64,000 nt of DNA from Piezodorus guildinii (taxonomy: Eukaryota > Arthropoda > Insecta > Hemiptera > Pentatomidae): NCBI GenBank assembly GCA_023052935.1, contig CM041297.1, positions 9,645,327 to 9,709,326 on the forward strand. The letters run 5' to 3'. The notes under the pieces were generated by a model that worked only from the letters and a program-made list of their open reading frames with translations, searched no databases and was not told the origin of the DNA. Both the position numbers and the translations under genes were made by a program. This document shows, one piece after another, positions 1-10,970 of the stretch. Positions within the stretch are counted from its first letter, which is position 1, and each line of letters starts with the position of its first letter.

Positions 1-105
1 CTAAACGTGTATTTCCGTAGAAAATTGGAATTTAAAATTTGTTTACGATAGCAATACCTTCCCTAACTATATATTTCATATATAGGTTAGTGAAAGCAAA
101 AATGG
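1..105 (+). repeat. HER repeat, 3' end (cut by window edge)
   Basis: Terminal ~100 bp of a dispersed repeat seen many times in this window. It carries the conserved block that ends in a CGATCGCAATAC-like motif, then a CCTTACTATA / TATAGGTAAG-like imperfect hairpin and a GTGAAAG tail. The rest lies outside the window. No coding capacity. Confidence 0.7.
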
Positions 106-255
106 AAAAAAATAATATTTCCAGAACTATATCGAATTTTCTGATTTCGCATGGGCCAAACTAATGTTTAGAATTAGCATTATTAGGTCATTTGGGAAGA
201 AGAGGTTGTAAAACTTCTATTTTCTCGAAATAATCTAAAATTATTAATAAATAAT

Positions 256-690
256 AACAATGGTAGCTTATGGATTTATTACAACTTTCAATTTATTTGA
301 ACCATCAAGTATCCAAAGAATACAGTCTTTTCAGTCGAAAGTGCTGCGCAAAATAGTGGACGCACCGTTCTACGTAACAAATGACGTTATACATAACAAC
401 TTAAACATTCCGACTATTTCAGCCACTGCTACAGACCAATACAATAACTTCCACCAAAGACTAACATACAACACCAACCCTCTTACAGAAACATTAAAAT
501 GCCCTACTAATCCTTACAGCCCACCCCGACGACTTCGCAGGCGGTGGCCAAGAGATATGCTGATCATTTAACGAGCTCTGCTGTGATGAGCCGCTGCTTC
601 AGCAGTCCACAAATTTGCTTATTGCAAAGGAAATGCAAATAGCAAATGAAATTTTGTGTCAAATTTTTTTTGTTTTGTAATAAATAAATA
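256..690 (+). pseudogene. 5'-truncated Jockey-like ORF2 C-terminus plus 3' UTR
   Basis: About 100 codons match the extreme C-terminus of the Jockey-clade ORF2 proteins at 19.6 and 48.9 kb, including the IQSFQSKVLRKI block, the YVTN motif and the terminal PPRRLRRRWPRD signature. It then runs into a 3' UTR ending in an AATAAATAAATAAA stretch. Endonuclease and RT core are absent, so this is a dead 5'-truncated insertion. Its sequence sits between J1 and J2, so it probably belongs to a third, related family. No function is expected. Confidence 0.8.
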
Positions 691-699
691 AATATTTAA

Positions 700-965
700 T
701 TTTTCGGGTGGTTTATCGGACGATGCTACAGCATGAATCTTTAATTTTAAATACCTACGTTTAATTAGAATAAAGATTTTTTAACGATATCCTGACATCG
801 CACCGGCTTGGGCCCACCATTTAACATCCCTTCCGGACTACGGCATAAACATGGGCTTATTTTTTTCTTTTTGAAAAATTCTATGGCTAACTGCCCGTTT
901 TGAAACCGCAGACTTACGAACGAAAGGCTGTTATTCTAAAAACTACACCACAGGTGAACCTCAGA
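700..965 (-). repeat. SINE-A copy (diverged)
   Basis: Read on the minus strand it has the SINE-A order: tRNA-like head remnant, GCCGTCC-like block, 'cgatgtcagg' block, 'aggcaaaatttaggactccc'-like block and the GTAGCATCGTCCGAT 3' block. It is strongly diverged from the copies at 10.7, 39.7, 57.0 and 62.3 kb. It directly follows the Jockey fragment. Confidence 0.75.
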
Positions 966-1584
966 TCGTGTATACCTTTCTTCCTCAGTAATTATCTAAA
1001 ATACTTTGTGTTATAAAATTATATTAACAAAATCAAGTTTTCTCAAACGATCATTAACGACACCGAAAATTGATCTAACCTGTACCACACAAGCGCAAGT
1101 CATGTCCATGATTCACGTTGGAAGAGATCTGCTGTACCAGAGTTTACTGAAGTACCCCAAATGCTACGTAACTATTGATTTTGGACAGGAAGGTGATTGC
1201 GATTCGAGAGTTCGGAGAAACGATACTGACTCCTTCATTCCATTAAATCAAAATTAATATCCAGATTCCTCGTACGTCATAATACGGTTGTTATTCTCTT
1301 CCCACCTCCGTATAATTTGCGAATTCCGAAAATTCGGTAAATTTTAAATAAGAAAATCTATTATATAAAGCAATAATCGTGAATATTTGAAGATTCAATA
1401 ATATTTAAAAATAATAACAACGCATTTCTCTTTAATAATTCAGAATTTTATGAAAACAATTTTCAGTTGTGGAAAATCCAGTATGTGAATCAATGCAGCA
1501 TAATAGAAGAAATAACATTAACATAAATTAAACATTTAATATAATCTAATTTATAATTCATATATTTTTTTTATCTAAAAAATA
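966..1584. other. Unassigned AT-rich stretch with a short ORF
   Basis: Mostly AT-rich with no recognised repeat. An 83-codon open frame (1006-1257, plus) has balanced composition around DLLYQSLLKYPKCYV and ends in TAA. I recognise no family. It could be a relic exon or chance; the codon-like region is only about 200 bp and I see no clear splice sites. Confidence 0.25.
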
Positions 1585-2427
1585 ATGGGTTGTTTCACAT
1601 GAAATGTCCGTTTTTATACCTTCTGAGATACAAAAATATTTTGCAGGTCTCTGTTGTTTTCTTTCGAATGTTTACATATTTAAAGTAAACAGTTACTAAT
1701 CCTCTACCTTTGTATTATAAACATTAGCTTCCCAATCAATTACCCACTTTTTAGTATACCTCCAAATATGAACATGAAAACACGCAATTTCGAGTAATTT
1801 TTTTGTAGTTTAAAGTCAGCCATTCAGCAGCTGAGGCCGCTAGAAATATTTGCAATGCGTTTGGGGAAGGGAGTGTTAATGAACAGACCATTCGCCGTTG
1901 GTTTGCTAAGTTTTCAGCTGAGGATACCGACTTGAAAAACTTGCCCCATCCGTCCTTAATAGACAACGATTTCCTCAAACAGTTAAAGGACTCTCAGCAC
2001 AACTAAATGCAAGTGCCGTCTACCGTTTCCAGACATTTAAAGTGTATTGGGAAAGTAAAAAAGTTCGATACATGGGTACCTCATGATCTCACTGAGCTGC
2101 ACCAAGACCCCATGTTTCGAAACATACCGTGCAAAAATTGAAAGAACTGGGCTACGAAGTTCTTCCGCACCCACAGGAATTTAGACAACTTCGTCAAAGG
2201 AAAAATTTTTGAAAATGATGATCAAGTGAAAAGTGCGTTTTCAGATTTTGTTTCACTTCAAAGCTCAGAGTTTTTCAGTTCGAGGATAAAAAAGTTGGTG
2301 TCACGTTGGGAAAAATGTGTAGAAAAATAAGATAAATACTTTGAATAAAATTATCTTGTTTCCATATCGTATTTTTTAATAAAAATCCTTTATCTTGAAA
2401 ACGGACATTTCATGTGACACAACCTAA
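1585..2427 (+). mobile_element. Defective mariner-family DNA transposon
   Basis: Near-perfect inverted termini (about 1588-1614 and 2398-2424, one mismatch over 27 bp) are flanked by TA dinucleotides (1583-1584 and 2428-2429), the mariner target duplication. Inside, plus-strand translation gives recognisable mariner transposase pieces. First is the N-terminal helix-turn-helix region (AAEAARNICNAFGEG, then NEQTIRRWFAKF). Next is the GKVKKFDTWVPHDLTELHQ linker, followed directly by the C-terminal region (KGKIFENDDQVKSAFSDF ... RWEKCVEK). The middle with the catalytic D,D34D triad is missing and the frame is broken by stops and shifts, so it encodes no active enzyme. At 843 bp it is well short of the usual ~1.3 kb, consistent with internal deletion. 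The good termini mean it could still have been moved in trans. Confidence 0.9.
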
Positions 2428-3290
2428 TAGTACATAGGTACGTACATATATCTAATAATAGAACAGTACAATTAGGTTTTAACCCTAAAAATTATTATTA
2501 CAAAGCTGAAACCAGTCAGAACTCTTCCCTCATTAACTGGTAAAATCAGGTTGAGAGTCAGAAAAAAAAATTCTTAAAAGTTTTTTTGAATATCTCGAGG
2601 AGTATTACATTTATAGAAAACATTATTCTACACAAAATTAAATTATTTTGAAATATCTTAAAAAATAATTATATAATTTTAATCTAGCATTCAACAGGGA
2701 ACATTGGCAATCCTGGCTCAACGCTCCCCTACGCTGAAAAGCACTACAGGGTGATGCTAAGAAGAAGAATAAGCTAATTTTACTATTTTTTGGATTTGAT
2801 AATTTAATTTTTTTTTTAATCTAACGAAATTACATCTCTTTATTTTTCAATAATTTTGAATTTTATCGGGCCAGTTAAAATTCAAAATAATTGCCGTTTA
2901 TTTATTTAAATTTTGTTGTTACCAGATTTCTATGACTGTGGCCTATAAGTGAGAAAAAGTAAATAAAATAATTAATTAAGAGTATAGAACATCCGTACTG
3001 ATAAAAAATAAACTTAATCTTTGAAGTATTTGATCAAAATTCATAGAATGTTTTCTCCACTAAGCTAATATTTTGCTCACTTCACGTTATGAAAATAAAC
3101 TTGCAGTGAAATGCTCCATAATTCAGGATTCAATCACATAAAACGTAATTGATTGAGAACGAATTGGGTATAGGTGGGGTATATGAAAAACTGATAAAAT
3201 TCATTACGTTATGAATTATTCCTGGAATCAAACGCTTGAAAACCCGAACACTTGAAACGGGGAATTAAACACTTGATTTCATAGGTAATA
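2428..3290. other. Unassigned AT-rich stretch
   Basis: Low-complexity AT-rich DNA. Around 2685-2775 a short frame reads FNREHWQSWLNAPLR, which resembles the last codons of the non-LTR family at 46.2 kb (LNGEHWTSLCRR) followed by an AAGAAGAAGAAT tail, so a tiny 3' relic of such an element is possible. Nothing else recognised. Confidence 0.3.
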
Positions 3291-3847
3291 ATAAATCAGC
3301 ACACGACTTTCACTTACCTCGGTTGTAAAAAATATAGGAAAGAGATAATTTTTCTTCTAAAATCTCCAACTTTCCAACAGTAAATTATGCATCTATATTA
3401 CTATTTTTATGTTCAAAAACACGAAAATTGAATAAAAAATATTGTTGCTATTTTTCTCCTTTAGTTGTATATCGAATTCGTTGAACTTATATATTTATTC
3501 GTTTTTTTATCAATAATAAAAAGATGATACCGTTATTTTTATGGAACTTAGGAAACTTTTAGAGAAAAAGAAATATCGGTATTAAAGCTCTACCAGATTA
3601 TTTCAAACATAATAAAACCTATATGTTAATAAAGCCTATTAAATTTTGCATCGATATAGTGAGTTTAATCAAAATCGTGGGAGCCGTTTTTAAGAAATTC
3701 GTAAAAATGTGCAAATTCATACATTAAAGTTTCTCTTCCGGTTAGCTGAGTTTGATGAAAAAGTTGCTGTAATATCTCGGAAGTATAGTTGCCTTAAATA
3801 TAAAATTTTGTTTTTATACGACTTTTCGTTTATGCGCTGGAGTTACA

Positions 3848-3881
<34 letters not shown>

Positions 3882-4002
3882 GCCCACCTTTTTTCTTGTT
3901 TATTTGACTCAGAGGACCCTAAAACGTTTATTTCCTTTGAAAACTGGAATTCGAAAATTTTCACGATCGCAATACTTTCTCTTACTTTATATTTCATATA
4001 TC
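3291..4002 (+). repeat. HER repeat copy
   Basis: Begins with the CACACGACTTTCACTTACC left-end motif and runs through the conserved internal blocks (TTCCAACAG-like, TTTAATCAAAATCGT, GTTGCTGTAATATCTCGG). It has a (CA)n tract at 3851-3880 and ends with the ACGATCGCAATACTTTC block. The right hairpin is truncated where it abuts an RT relic. No ORF of its own. Confidence 0.8.
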
Positions 4003-4800
4003 TGTGTTCCGCAATTCCGCGTTGTGCAAGCTTCTAAACTTCCCAGTGGCTTCATCTCTCTTCGGACCAAATATTTCACGCAGTACCTTATTTTCGAAAA
4101 CCTTAAGCCGTTGTTCATCATTCAATGTAAGAGGCCACGTTTCACATCCGTAAAGAACCGTCGGAAGAATAATAGTTTTATAAATTCTAACCTTCAAGTT
4201 TTTAGATAGAAGCCGCGAGATAAGTAACTTAGCAACTGAATAATAACACGCGTTTCCCACTTTTTTTTTCACCCCTACCTCGCCTTTGAAGGTTATATCT
4301 CGGACCAGAGGTGAGGGCGGGGATTAATGCCGATAATAAAAGTTCTCTCCGCTTCCGAGAGTTGGAATCGTAATTTTTTGGTTTCAAAGTATTGGTCATC
4401 TGGTAGCTAGGCAACGCGTGTTTAAAGCAACGCGCGCTAACCATCTCGGCCAACCCGCCCCCGCGTTTCACACCTTTAACCGGGACTTTATTTCTTCCTG
4501 GATTTGATTTTTTCTTGTTATCATTGAACCTAAATACTTATAATTTCTCTACGTGTTCAAAAGTATGCCCTGATATATCAATATCACCAAGATCGTCACC
4601 GTTTCTTCTACTAATCATATATTTCGTCCTATCGGTATTTAATTCGAATCCTATTTCATTACCGGTTTTTATTAACATACTTGTATTTAGTTGTATGGTT
4701 TCCGTGTCTTCACCTAGCAGTACCAACTCATCGGCATACCCCTAAACCGTACATGATTACACCCATATTTATACCCATATCTCATTAGACCATTGTCAGA
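4003..4800 (-). pseudogene. Non-LTR retrotransposon RT C-terminal relic, split by a SINE
   Basis: Minus-strand frames give an RT palm remnant (YADELVLLGED around 4700-4745, then FELNTDRTKYMIS), the GHTFEHVEK/KYLGSMITRKN segment, and after an inserted SINE the thumb-like region NACYYSVAKLL ... RIYKTIILPTVLYGCETW ... FENKVLREIFGPKRDEATG. The same protein is present uninterrupted at 46.2-46.95 kb, which shows the SINE insertion and a frameshift near 4540. The RT active site reads YADE rather than YADD. It is 5'- and 3'-truncated. This is not the Jockey type of J1/J2; the exact clade is not settled (RTE/CR1-like). Confidence 0.8.
4263..4461 (-). repeat. SINE-C inserted in the RT relic
   Basis: Minus-strand head TTGGCCGAGATGGTTAGCGC fits a tRNA box A. 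The body is the CCCGCCCTCACC block and the end GCGAGGTAGGGGTGAAAAAA. It is flanked by an imperfect target duplication containing GAAACGCG (4247-4262 and 4462-4474). The uninterrupted homologue at 46.4 kb confirms the boundaries. Confidence 0.85.
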
Positions 4801-5209
4801 AAAAATATTTAATTTATAATAAATATATTTAAGCTTATTGAGTTTCGTATTGCTATGTCGTATGCATCGTCCCACAGAGAAATATGCCTTCCTTTATGTT
4901 CTTTAAAAAAATGATTTTAAGTGAATAAAAACATTAGGAAATAGAAGAAATTATTACTGAAACCTGAAAGCACGTTTTTTTTTTGGTAAAAAACTTCATC
5001 CACGATTGAAATTAATTCACATTTATGTTGCATAATATTTTAACGATTACGTTAAAAAGCTTTATAATTACAAAAGAGTAATTTTGGGTATGCCGACTTT
5101 TAATGGTCTTCAATTGTAAATTTGGCAGGATAAAATTAGGCATTAAATGATAAATTTATTATTAAGGTAGATTTCGGGCTGAATAAATTCTTCCATAAAT
5201 ACTCAATTT
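4801..5209. other. Unassigned AT-rich stretch
   Basis: AT-rich, no ORF or repeat family recognised. Confidence 0.4.
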
Positions 5210-5265
5210 TTTATTTCTTCAGCATGACGTTTCGGGATATTCTCCCATCTTCAGAAGTCTTGTTA
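5210..5265 (-). ncRNA. Hammerhead-ribozyme-like motif (degenerate)
   Basis: On the minus strand: CUGAAGA (one change from the CUGAUGA core; 5248-5254), stem II GGGA/UCCC closing a short loop, then GAAAC (5229-5233) and a GUC triplet (5226-5228). Order and spacing match a type I hammerhead with a 2 bp helix III, the form known from Penelope-like elements. The core substitution predicts weak or no cleavage. Confidence 0.5.
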
Positions 5266-5319
5266 TATATTCAGAACTCATACACACATTCAGCTAGGTA
5301 AATTAGTAAAAATGAAGTC

Positions 5320-6560
5320 AATATTTAAAAGCATCAGATCTGAGCAAGAGTATTCTTAAGTCGTCTGAGATGAGATCTACCGTGGTTTAGAATTTATTGA
5401 TATGTGATAAATTTATTAGTTTTGCATAAAAATGGTTTAAAAAGTAGTTGATTGACCGATATCAAAGTTATAGAGTACTATAGTACTTATAGATGGATAC
5501 ACATAGATGGAAATTGAAATATATACAAAATGAATATGTATTCTTGAGCGCAAAGTCGTGGGTTACAGCTAGTATTATATATTTATAATTAGTCTATAGA
5601 ACAAGTGGGAAGTGAGAGAAAACAGGACCTAAATCCTAAAGTCCAAAGTAGACTGAAGAAAGGAAGAGGCCTTCAGTGAACGAATGAAGGAGTACTGGAA
5701 GAACGAGTAGTCATCATTGTGGTCTGATATAAGGCCTGTAACCTGAGTAATAATATATATATATACGTAAGGTATTGTAAAAATTTGTTTATAATATGGT
5801 TTTCTGATTCCAGAGGTGGAATGCGGATTCTCCAAAGCGCATCACTCTCAGAAGTGAAGGGCCCATAGCATTCACTGGATAAGGCGTTATGTATTCGAGA
5901 CATGGGACAGCAGTATAATAACAAAGAGAAGAGGATATGGCGCTATCTGGCGGGGCATATCAACTTTATGACTCCTCTGTACGATCCTCCATCAAACAGC
6001 CCTGTATTCTTCGGAATAATTACCAGTATTCGAGCTCTTCCACGATTACTTTCCATTCTACTAACTCCTTTATTATCAACTTCGGAGCCGAGTATTCAGG
6101 GTATTAGTGGCTTTTCCCGGGAGTTCGCTTGGTATAAGTCATGTGCATTCCAGGAGGTTAAGTCTTCAACTTTCCCTGACTCAGGTGAATGAGGGGTCGA
6201 GAGTACTCCTTGCCTTGTAGAGAAATTGAATGTGCCTAACTTAAGGCTAAGAATTTGGGAATAATTAATTTCTTAAGCAAATGGAATTCTAATAATTCAT
6301 ATATAACGTACCTCCACCATTTGCAGAGTTAATGAGTTTCCATCATTTTCTTTTCTTTTTTTTTATTATTATTTATAGAAATTTACAACTTCAACCAGTA
6401 AATATAAAAAAACAAAAAAAAAAAAAACCACTCTTGTAGAGAAGGTATCCTTTGGCTTTTCAGTATATGTAGAAGTCGAAAAATGACAAAATAAAGAAAT
6501 CAGTCTGTCTGCCTTACAAATTTATGAATAATAAATTTTATTAATAGTTGAGTAAGATGG
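5320..6560. other. Unassigned region, possibly Penelope-like interior
   Basis: Mixed-composition sequence with no long ORF. The 5820-6210 part has balanced GC and a 96-codon open frame (5902-6192) that I cannot assign. Because it sits between two hammerhead loci it might be decayed Penelope-like DNA, but no RT motif is visible. A short A-run lies near 6410. Confidence 0.3.
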
Positions 6561-6564
6561 TTGG

Positions 6565-6776
6565 GGGGTGCGGTCATAAAAAAAAAAACACATTAACAAG
6601 TAGTACTTATTTTTAATTGTGTGCCGACGTTTCGTCCTACATTGTGGACCTTCATCAGGGCTAAGAGAAATAAGATTGCATCCAATATAATTAGGTAGAT
6701 ACTTATGGAAATAAGACAAAATGCAAACAAACATAAAATTAAATGTAAGATGACAGTAATAAATAATAATAATATT
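6565..6776 (-). repeat. Penelope-like repeat with complete hammerhead core
   Basis: Minus-strand hammerhead: stem I GCC (6659-6661) pairs with GGC (6623-6625). CUGAUGA is intact (6652-6658), stem II GUCC/GGAC closes an 8-nt loop, GAAAC is at 6629-6633 and the cleavage triplet GUC at 6626-6628. Flanking DNA ('aaacataaaattaaatgta', the ATAATAATAATATT run, upstream 'acttatttttaattg') recurs at 38.4-38.65 kb, so it is a dispersed family. Hammerheads with this 2 bp helix III are known from Penelope-like retroelements; no RT is present here. Confidence 0.7.
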
Positions 6777-7530
6777 TATTTATTTATATAAAATATTTAC
6801 AAAGTACATATAGATACGAATATGTATTGTGTGTAACAAGATTTCACTTATAGTTATAGATCTTACGCATCCAATATTCTCATCGGTCAACTAAACTCTA
6901 TCAATTTTATTTATTCTAGAGGAATGTCCGTTACATCGAAACCATTTCCATGAAGCAAAAATATAAAGAAGAGTTACTAGGAAATAACACCATCAAATTA
7001 GGTAAAACTATCAATATCCTAAAAATGATCGATATTTTTAAAAATTTGCAATAAAAAAAGAAAATATATTAAAGGACACTGAAGACCTCAGTTGAGTATC
7101 TATAAAAACTCTACCAAATCTAATCTAGTATTTTATTACTACCATAATTGGAATAATTAGAAAATAATAATTTGCATTTGTTCGGCCTGTCATTAACGTC
7201 AATCGGCCTGATAATTAACGAACAAATATTAGAACAAAAGAAAAATGACGACAATGATGAGAAAAATAATTTGCAGCTTTTTGTTTTTTTTCATAATTGA
7301 GGCGTTGATTTCCAATAGGTACGATATCCATTCTCGGAAATTTTATATTGAGCGTAAAAAACTCTCATTATTACATTATTTGATGACAATTTTTCCTTTC
7401 TCTATTTTAGAGATCAGTAAATACAAATATTTATAATTTCTCTTTGTTTATTTCAAAGAGTTTATGAAAAGAAAGAAAGAAACAATAACTTTAAATGTGA
7501 TTGCAATATAGATACAAAATTAGACTTTCT
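6777..7530. other. Unassigned AT-rich stretch
   Basis: AT-rich, with only short chance ORFs. No family recognised. Confidence 0.4.
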
Positions 7531-7534
7531 AATT

Positions 7535-7936
7535 TCACTTGCCTATACATGAAATATACAGTAAGAGAAAGTATCGCGAGCGTTGAAATTTTCGAATTCC
7601 AGTTTTCAACGGAAATACACGTTTTAGGGCCTCCTAAGTCCAATAAATGTCTCTGTGTGGGTGTGTATGTGTGTGTGTGTGTGTGGTAACTCCAGCGCGT
7701 AAACGAAAAGTCCTATGAAACTGAAATTTTATATTTAAGACAAATATAGATGTTACAGAAACATTTTCATCAAAATCAGCTCACCAGAAGAGTCACTTTA
7801 TACTCTGCATTTTGCACATATTTACTATTTTCTCAAAAGCGGCTCTAACGATTTTGATTAAACCTTACACATCGATGTAAAATTTGGTGGAATTTGATAT
7901 CATGCAAGTTTCATTTCTATCTGACGATTTTCATTT
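7535..7936 (-). repeat. HER repeat copy, 3' half
   Basis: Reverse orientation: end hairpin (CACTTGCCTATA ... TACAGTAAGAGAAAG), GTATTGCGATCG-like block changed to TATCGCGAGCG, a TG-rich tract at 7655-7685, and the CTCAAAAGCGGC ... GATTTTGATTAAAC block. It stops where the 25 bp tandem array begins. Confidence 0.8.
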
Positions 7937-8436
7937 AACTCCCTATATTAATGCAAAATTTAACTCCCTACATTAATGCAAAATTTAACTCCCTACATTA
8001 ATGCAAAATTTAACTCCCTACATTAATGCAAAATTTAACTCCCTATATTAATGCAAAATTTAACTCCCTACATTAATGCAAAATTTAACTCCCTACATTA
8101 ATGCAAAATTTAACTCCCTACATTAATGCAAAATTTAACTCCCTACATTAATGCAAAATTTAACTCCCTACATTAATGCAAAATTTAACTCCCTACATTA
8201 ATGCAAAATTTAACTCCCTACATTAATGCAAAATTTAACTCCCTACATTAATGCAAAATTTAACTCCCTACATTAATGCAAAATTTAACTCCCTACATTA
8301 ATGCAAAATTTAACTCCCTACATTAATGCAAAATTTAACTCCCTACATTAATGCAAAATTTAACTCCCTACATTAATGCAAAATTTAACTCCCTACATTA
8401 ATGCAAAATTTAACTCCCTACATTAATGCAAAATTA
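7937..8436 (+). repeat. 25-bp satellite-like array, 20 units
   Basis: Twenty head-to-tail copies of a 25 bp unit whose core is CTCCCTACATTAATGC. Units are almost identical; units 1 and 5 share TATATTA instead of TACATTA. The array starts within the HER sequence at the position where other copies continue into the GTCTGACAGGGCTTAAATGC block. No coding capacity. Confidence 0.95.
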
Positions 8437-8620
8437 AATGGTCCTTTTATTCTAATTTAATTTTTCTTCTGATTGAAATACGAAGGACAAGGCTTTAATG
8501 ACGATTGGAGCAAAATCCTCCTTTATAATAATAAAATTGTTGAATGACTTTCCAGTCAGAGAGAAATACTAAAGCCAGTTTTTAAAATTTTTATTTCTTA
8601 TTACATTTTTCTAATACTTA

Positions 8621-8760
8621 TTTACGTTTTATTCGCCCCTATCTCACGTTAAAGACTATATGAGAGTGTATTGGGTCATGGCATGAGGGCGGGAGATAAA
8701 TACTGAGTTAAAAGTCACCCGGTATCGAGACGCGAACTCGTTATATTATTTGAAGTATTA
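8621..8760 (-). repeat. SINE-C fragment (diverged)
   Basis: Minus strand has the CCCGCCCTCA block and a GAGATAGGGGCGAATAAA end resembling the 3' half of the SINE-C copies at 4.3 and 24.7 kb. The tRNA-like head is missing. Confidence 0.5.
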
Positions 8761-9325
<565 letters not shown>

Positions 9326-9329
9326 TGAG

Positions 9330-9405
9330 TATCCAGGCGTTTAGTTGCTTGGCTACGCTCGTTCGCAAGAGCGTGCACTAACCCACTGAGCCACCTATCC
9401 TTACT
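9330..9405 (-). repeat. SINE-C-like tRNA head
   Basis: Minus strand reads GGTGGCTCAGTGGGTTAGTGC, a tRNA box-A-like start matching the SINE-C heads at 4.4 and 24.7 kb, followed by a GCAACTAAACGCC segment corresponding to their GTTGCCTAGC region. Truncated at the (TA)n tract. Confidence 0.5.
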
Positions 9406-9559
9406 CCTAAATCTCCTATTTTATTCACATTGTCCCATATGCGGCGGAATATTATATTTATTGGAAGTTGATTTACTTTCAATATCCCTCCTTTATATCG
9501 CTATGCTATCAATATTATGTTATCTATAAGTTCAGACAGCTTTGTGTGATTTCTGCACC

Positions 9560-9970
9560 AGATTTTACCTTCCACGTGAGACAAAGCCAATCAGATTAAA
9601 AGATCCCAGAGGCGGATTAAACTAAACCCGCAGAGCATCCCTTCCCTTGATGAATTCCCTCCAAGACGAGGACACGGCCCAGAGTATCCCCTTCCTCAAT
9701 ATCCCCAGGAGCAGAGGAAGGGAATTAGTTAATGCCCGGGTCGACTCAGCCTCGTAAAGGAAGGACTCCAGGTGATTGGCCCTTTACGACGGCGGCCATT
9801 AAAAGCCGCTGTAATATTCAACGTAAACCGTTTTACGACGAGTGCTAAAGTTCCCTCCCGCAACTCGCCTTCATCAGTCTAATTGTACTCTCACCGCTGC
9901 ACAATCCCGGCCGGGTTAAGGGGATTTGTATCTGCGCCTCTGCTAATTGTCTTTAGCAGGTTAATGTATA
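9560..9970. other. GC-richer non-repetitive island 1
   Basis: About 400 bp with clearly higher GC than its surroundings, no ORF of note and no match to other parts of the window. It contains homeodomain-like words (ATTAAA, TAATTG) and TTTACGAC, and the short palindrome GGCGGCCATTAAAAGCCGC. It could be a conserved non-coding or regulatory element; that is inference only. Confidence 0.35.
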
Positions 9971-10259
9971 TTGTATTATAGATCCTTTATAATTAACATT
10001 GCTTATTCCAAAGATGGTCCTTGCAAATATACATAATTAAAACTGCCGACCTTATATTTCAGGTTCTCTAGAAAATTCATGGTGAATACAAATAATAGAA
10101 AAAAAGAAAAGAGAAACTTCATATACATATTTTTAATATTTTACCCGAAAACTACCAAGCTCTTAGACGTTTTATAGTTATATAAAACCAAATTCCCATT
10201 CTTCACAGTATAATTTTTTAGAAACGAAAAAAACATTTTTTTAATTGTTTTATTTTTTT
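9971..10259. other. AT-rich spacer
   Basis: Nothing recognised. Confidence 0.4.
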
Positions 10260-10520
10260 CAAATTTATTCATTTAACGTAACTTTACGCTACAATCGGAC
10301 GATGCTACAGTGGGGGTCCTAAACCTTTCCTAACCAGGTTTAATTAGGATAGAGATCTTTAGCAAGCATTTGTCATCGCACAGGCTCGGGACTACCATGT
10401 TACTCCCCCTTCGAATGACGGCATAAACAACGTGTTTTTACTTCTTTTGAAAACTCCTAGTTCCATCTACCTGGTTAGAGCCTGCGATCAAGATCATAGA
10501 AGACTATTAAGCCGGCCACT
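10260..10520 (-). repeat. SINE-A copy
   Basis: Minus-strand SINE-A with the CATCGTCCGATTG 3' block, the 'cctatcc'-type block and a degraded GCCGTCATTCGAA block. Adjacent DNA at 10540-10680 repeats the GGACTTTTTACTTCC / GGGTTTAAACC part, so a second older fragment lies next to it. Confidence 0.75.
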
Positions 10521-10714
10521 ACATCACAGGAGACCCTTTTAAAACTTTTTTTAGTTAAATCTGCCTCTGGATGAGCAACATACCTGAATTACATCTGATT
10601 CTAATTTAGGACTTTTTACTTCCTTTGTAAAATCATAAGTCCCATTTATCGGGTTTAAACCAACGACTCTGGGTATTATAGGATATTTTCAATTTTGATA
10701 TATACCTACTGTAT

Positions 10715-10956
10715 TTGTTTATTTATTTATTTAACGTCACTTTATGCTACTATGGCTAATCGGACGATGCTACAGTGGGAGTACTAAATTTTGCCTATCC
10801 AGGTTTTATTAGGATAGGGATCTTTAACGAGTACCTGACATCGCACAGGCTCGGGACCACCTTTTAACGTCCCCTCCGAAGGACGGCGTAACTAAGGATT
10901 TTTTACTCCCATTAAAAAATCCTAGGACCACCTGCGGGTTTGAACCCGTGACCTTT
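10715..10956 (-). repeat. SINE-A copy with perfect target duplication
   Basis: Flanked by the exact 14 bp duplication TATACCTACTGTAT (10701-10714 and 10957-10970). The minus-strand order is box-B-like GGGTTCAAACCC, GATTTTTTAATGGGAG, TCCTTCGGAGGGGACG, GGTGGTCCCGAGCCTGTGCG and GTAGCATCGTCCGATTAGCC, with a TTAAATAAATAAA tail. This copy sets the insertion boundaries for the family. A TTAAN-type tail, not long poly(A), suggests mobilisation by a non-poly(A) LINE. Confidence 0.92.
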
Positions 10957-10970
10957 TATACCTACTGTAT

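Noticed and set aside
7937..8436. CRISPR array
   Set aside because: The 25-bp units are contiguous with no spacers, and the context is eukaryotic repeats. It is a simple tandem array.
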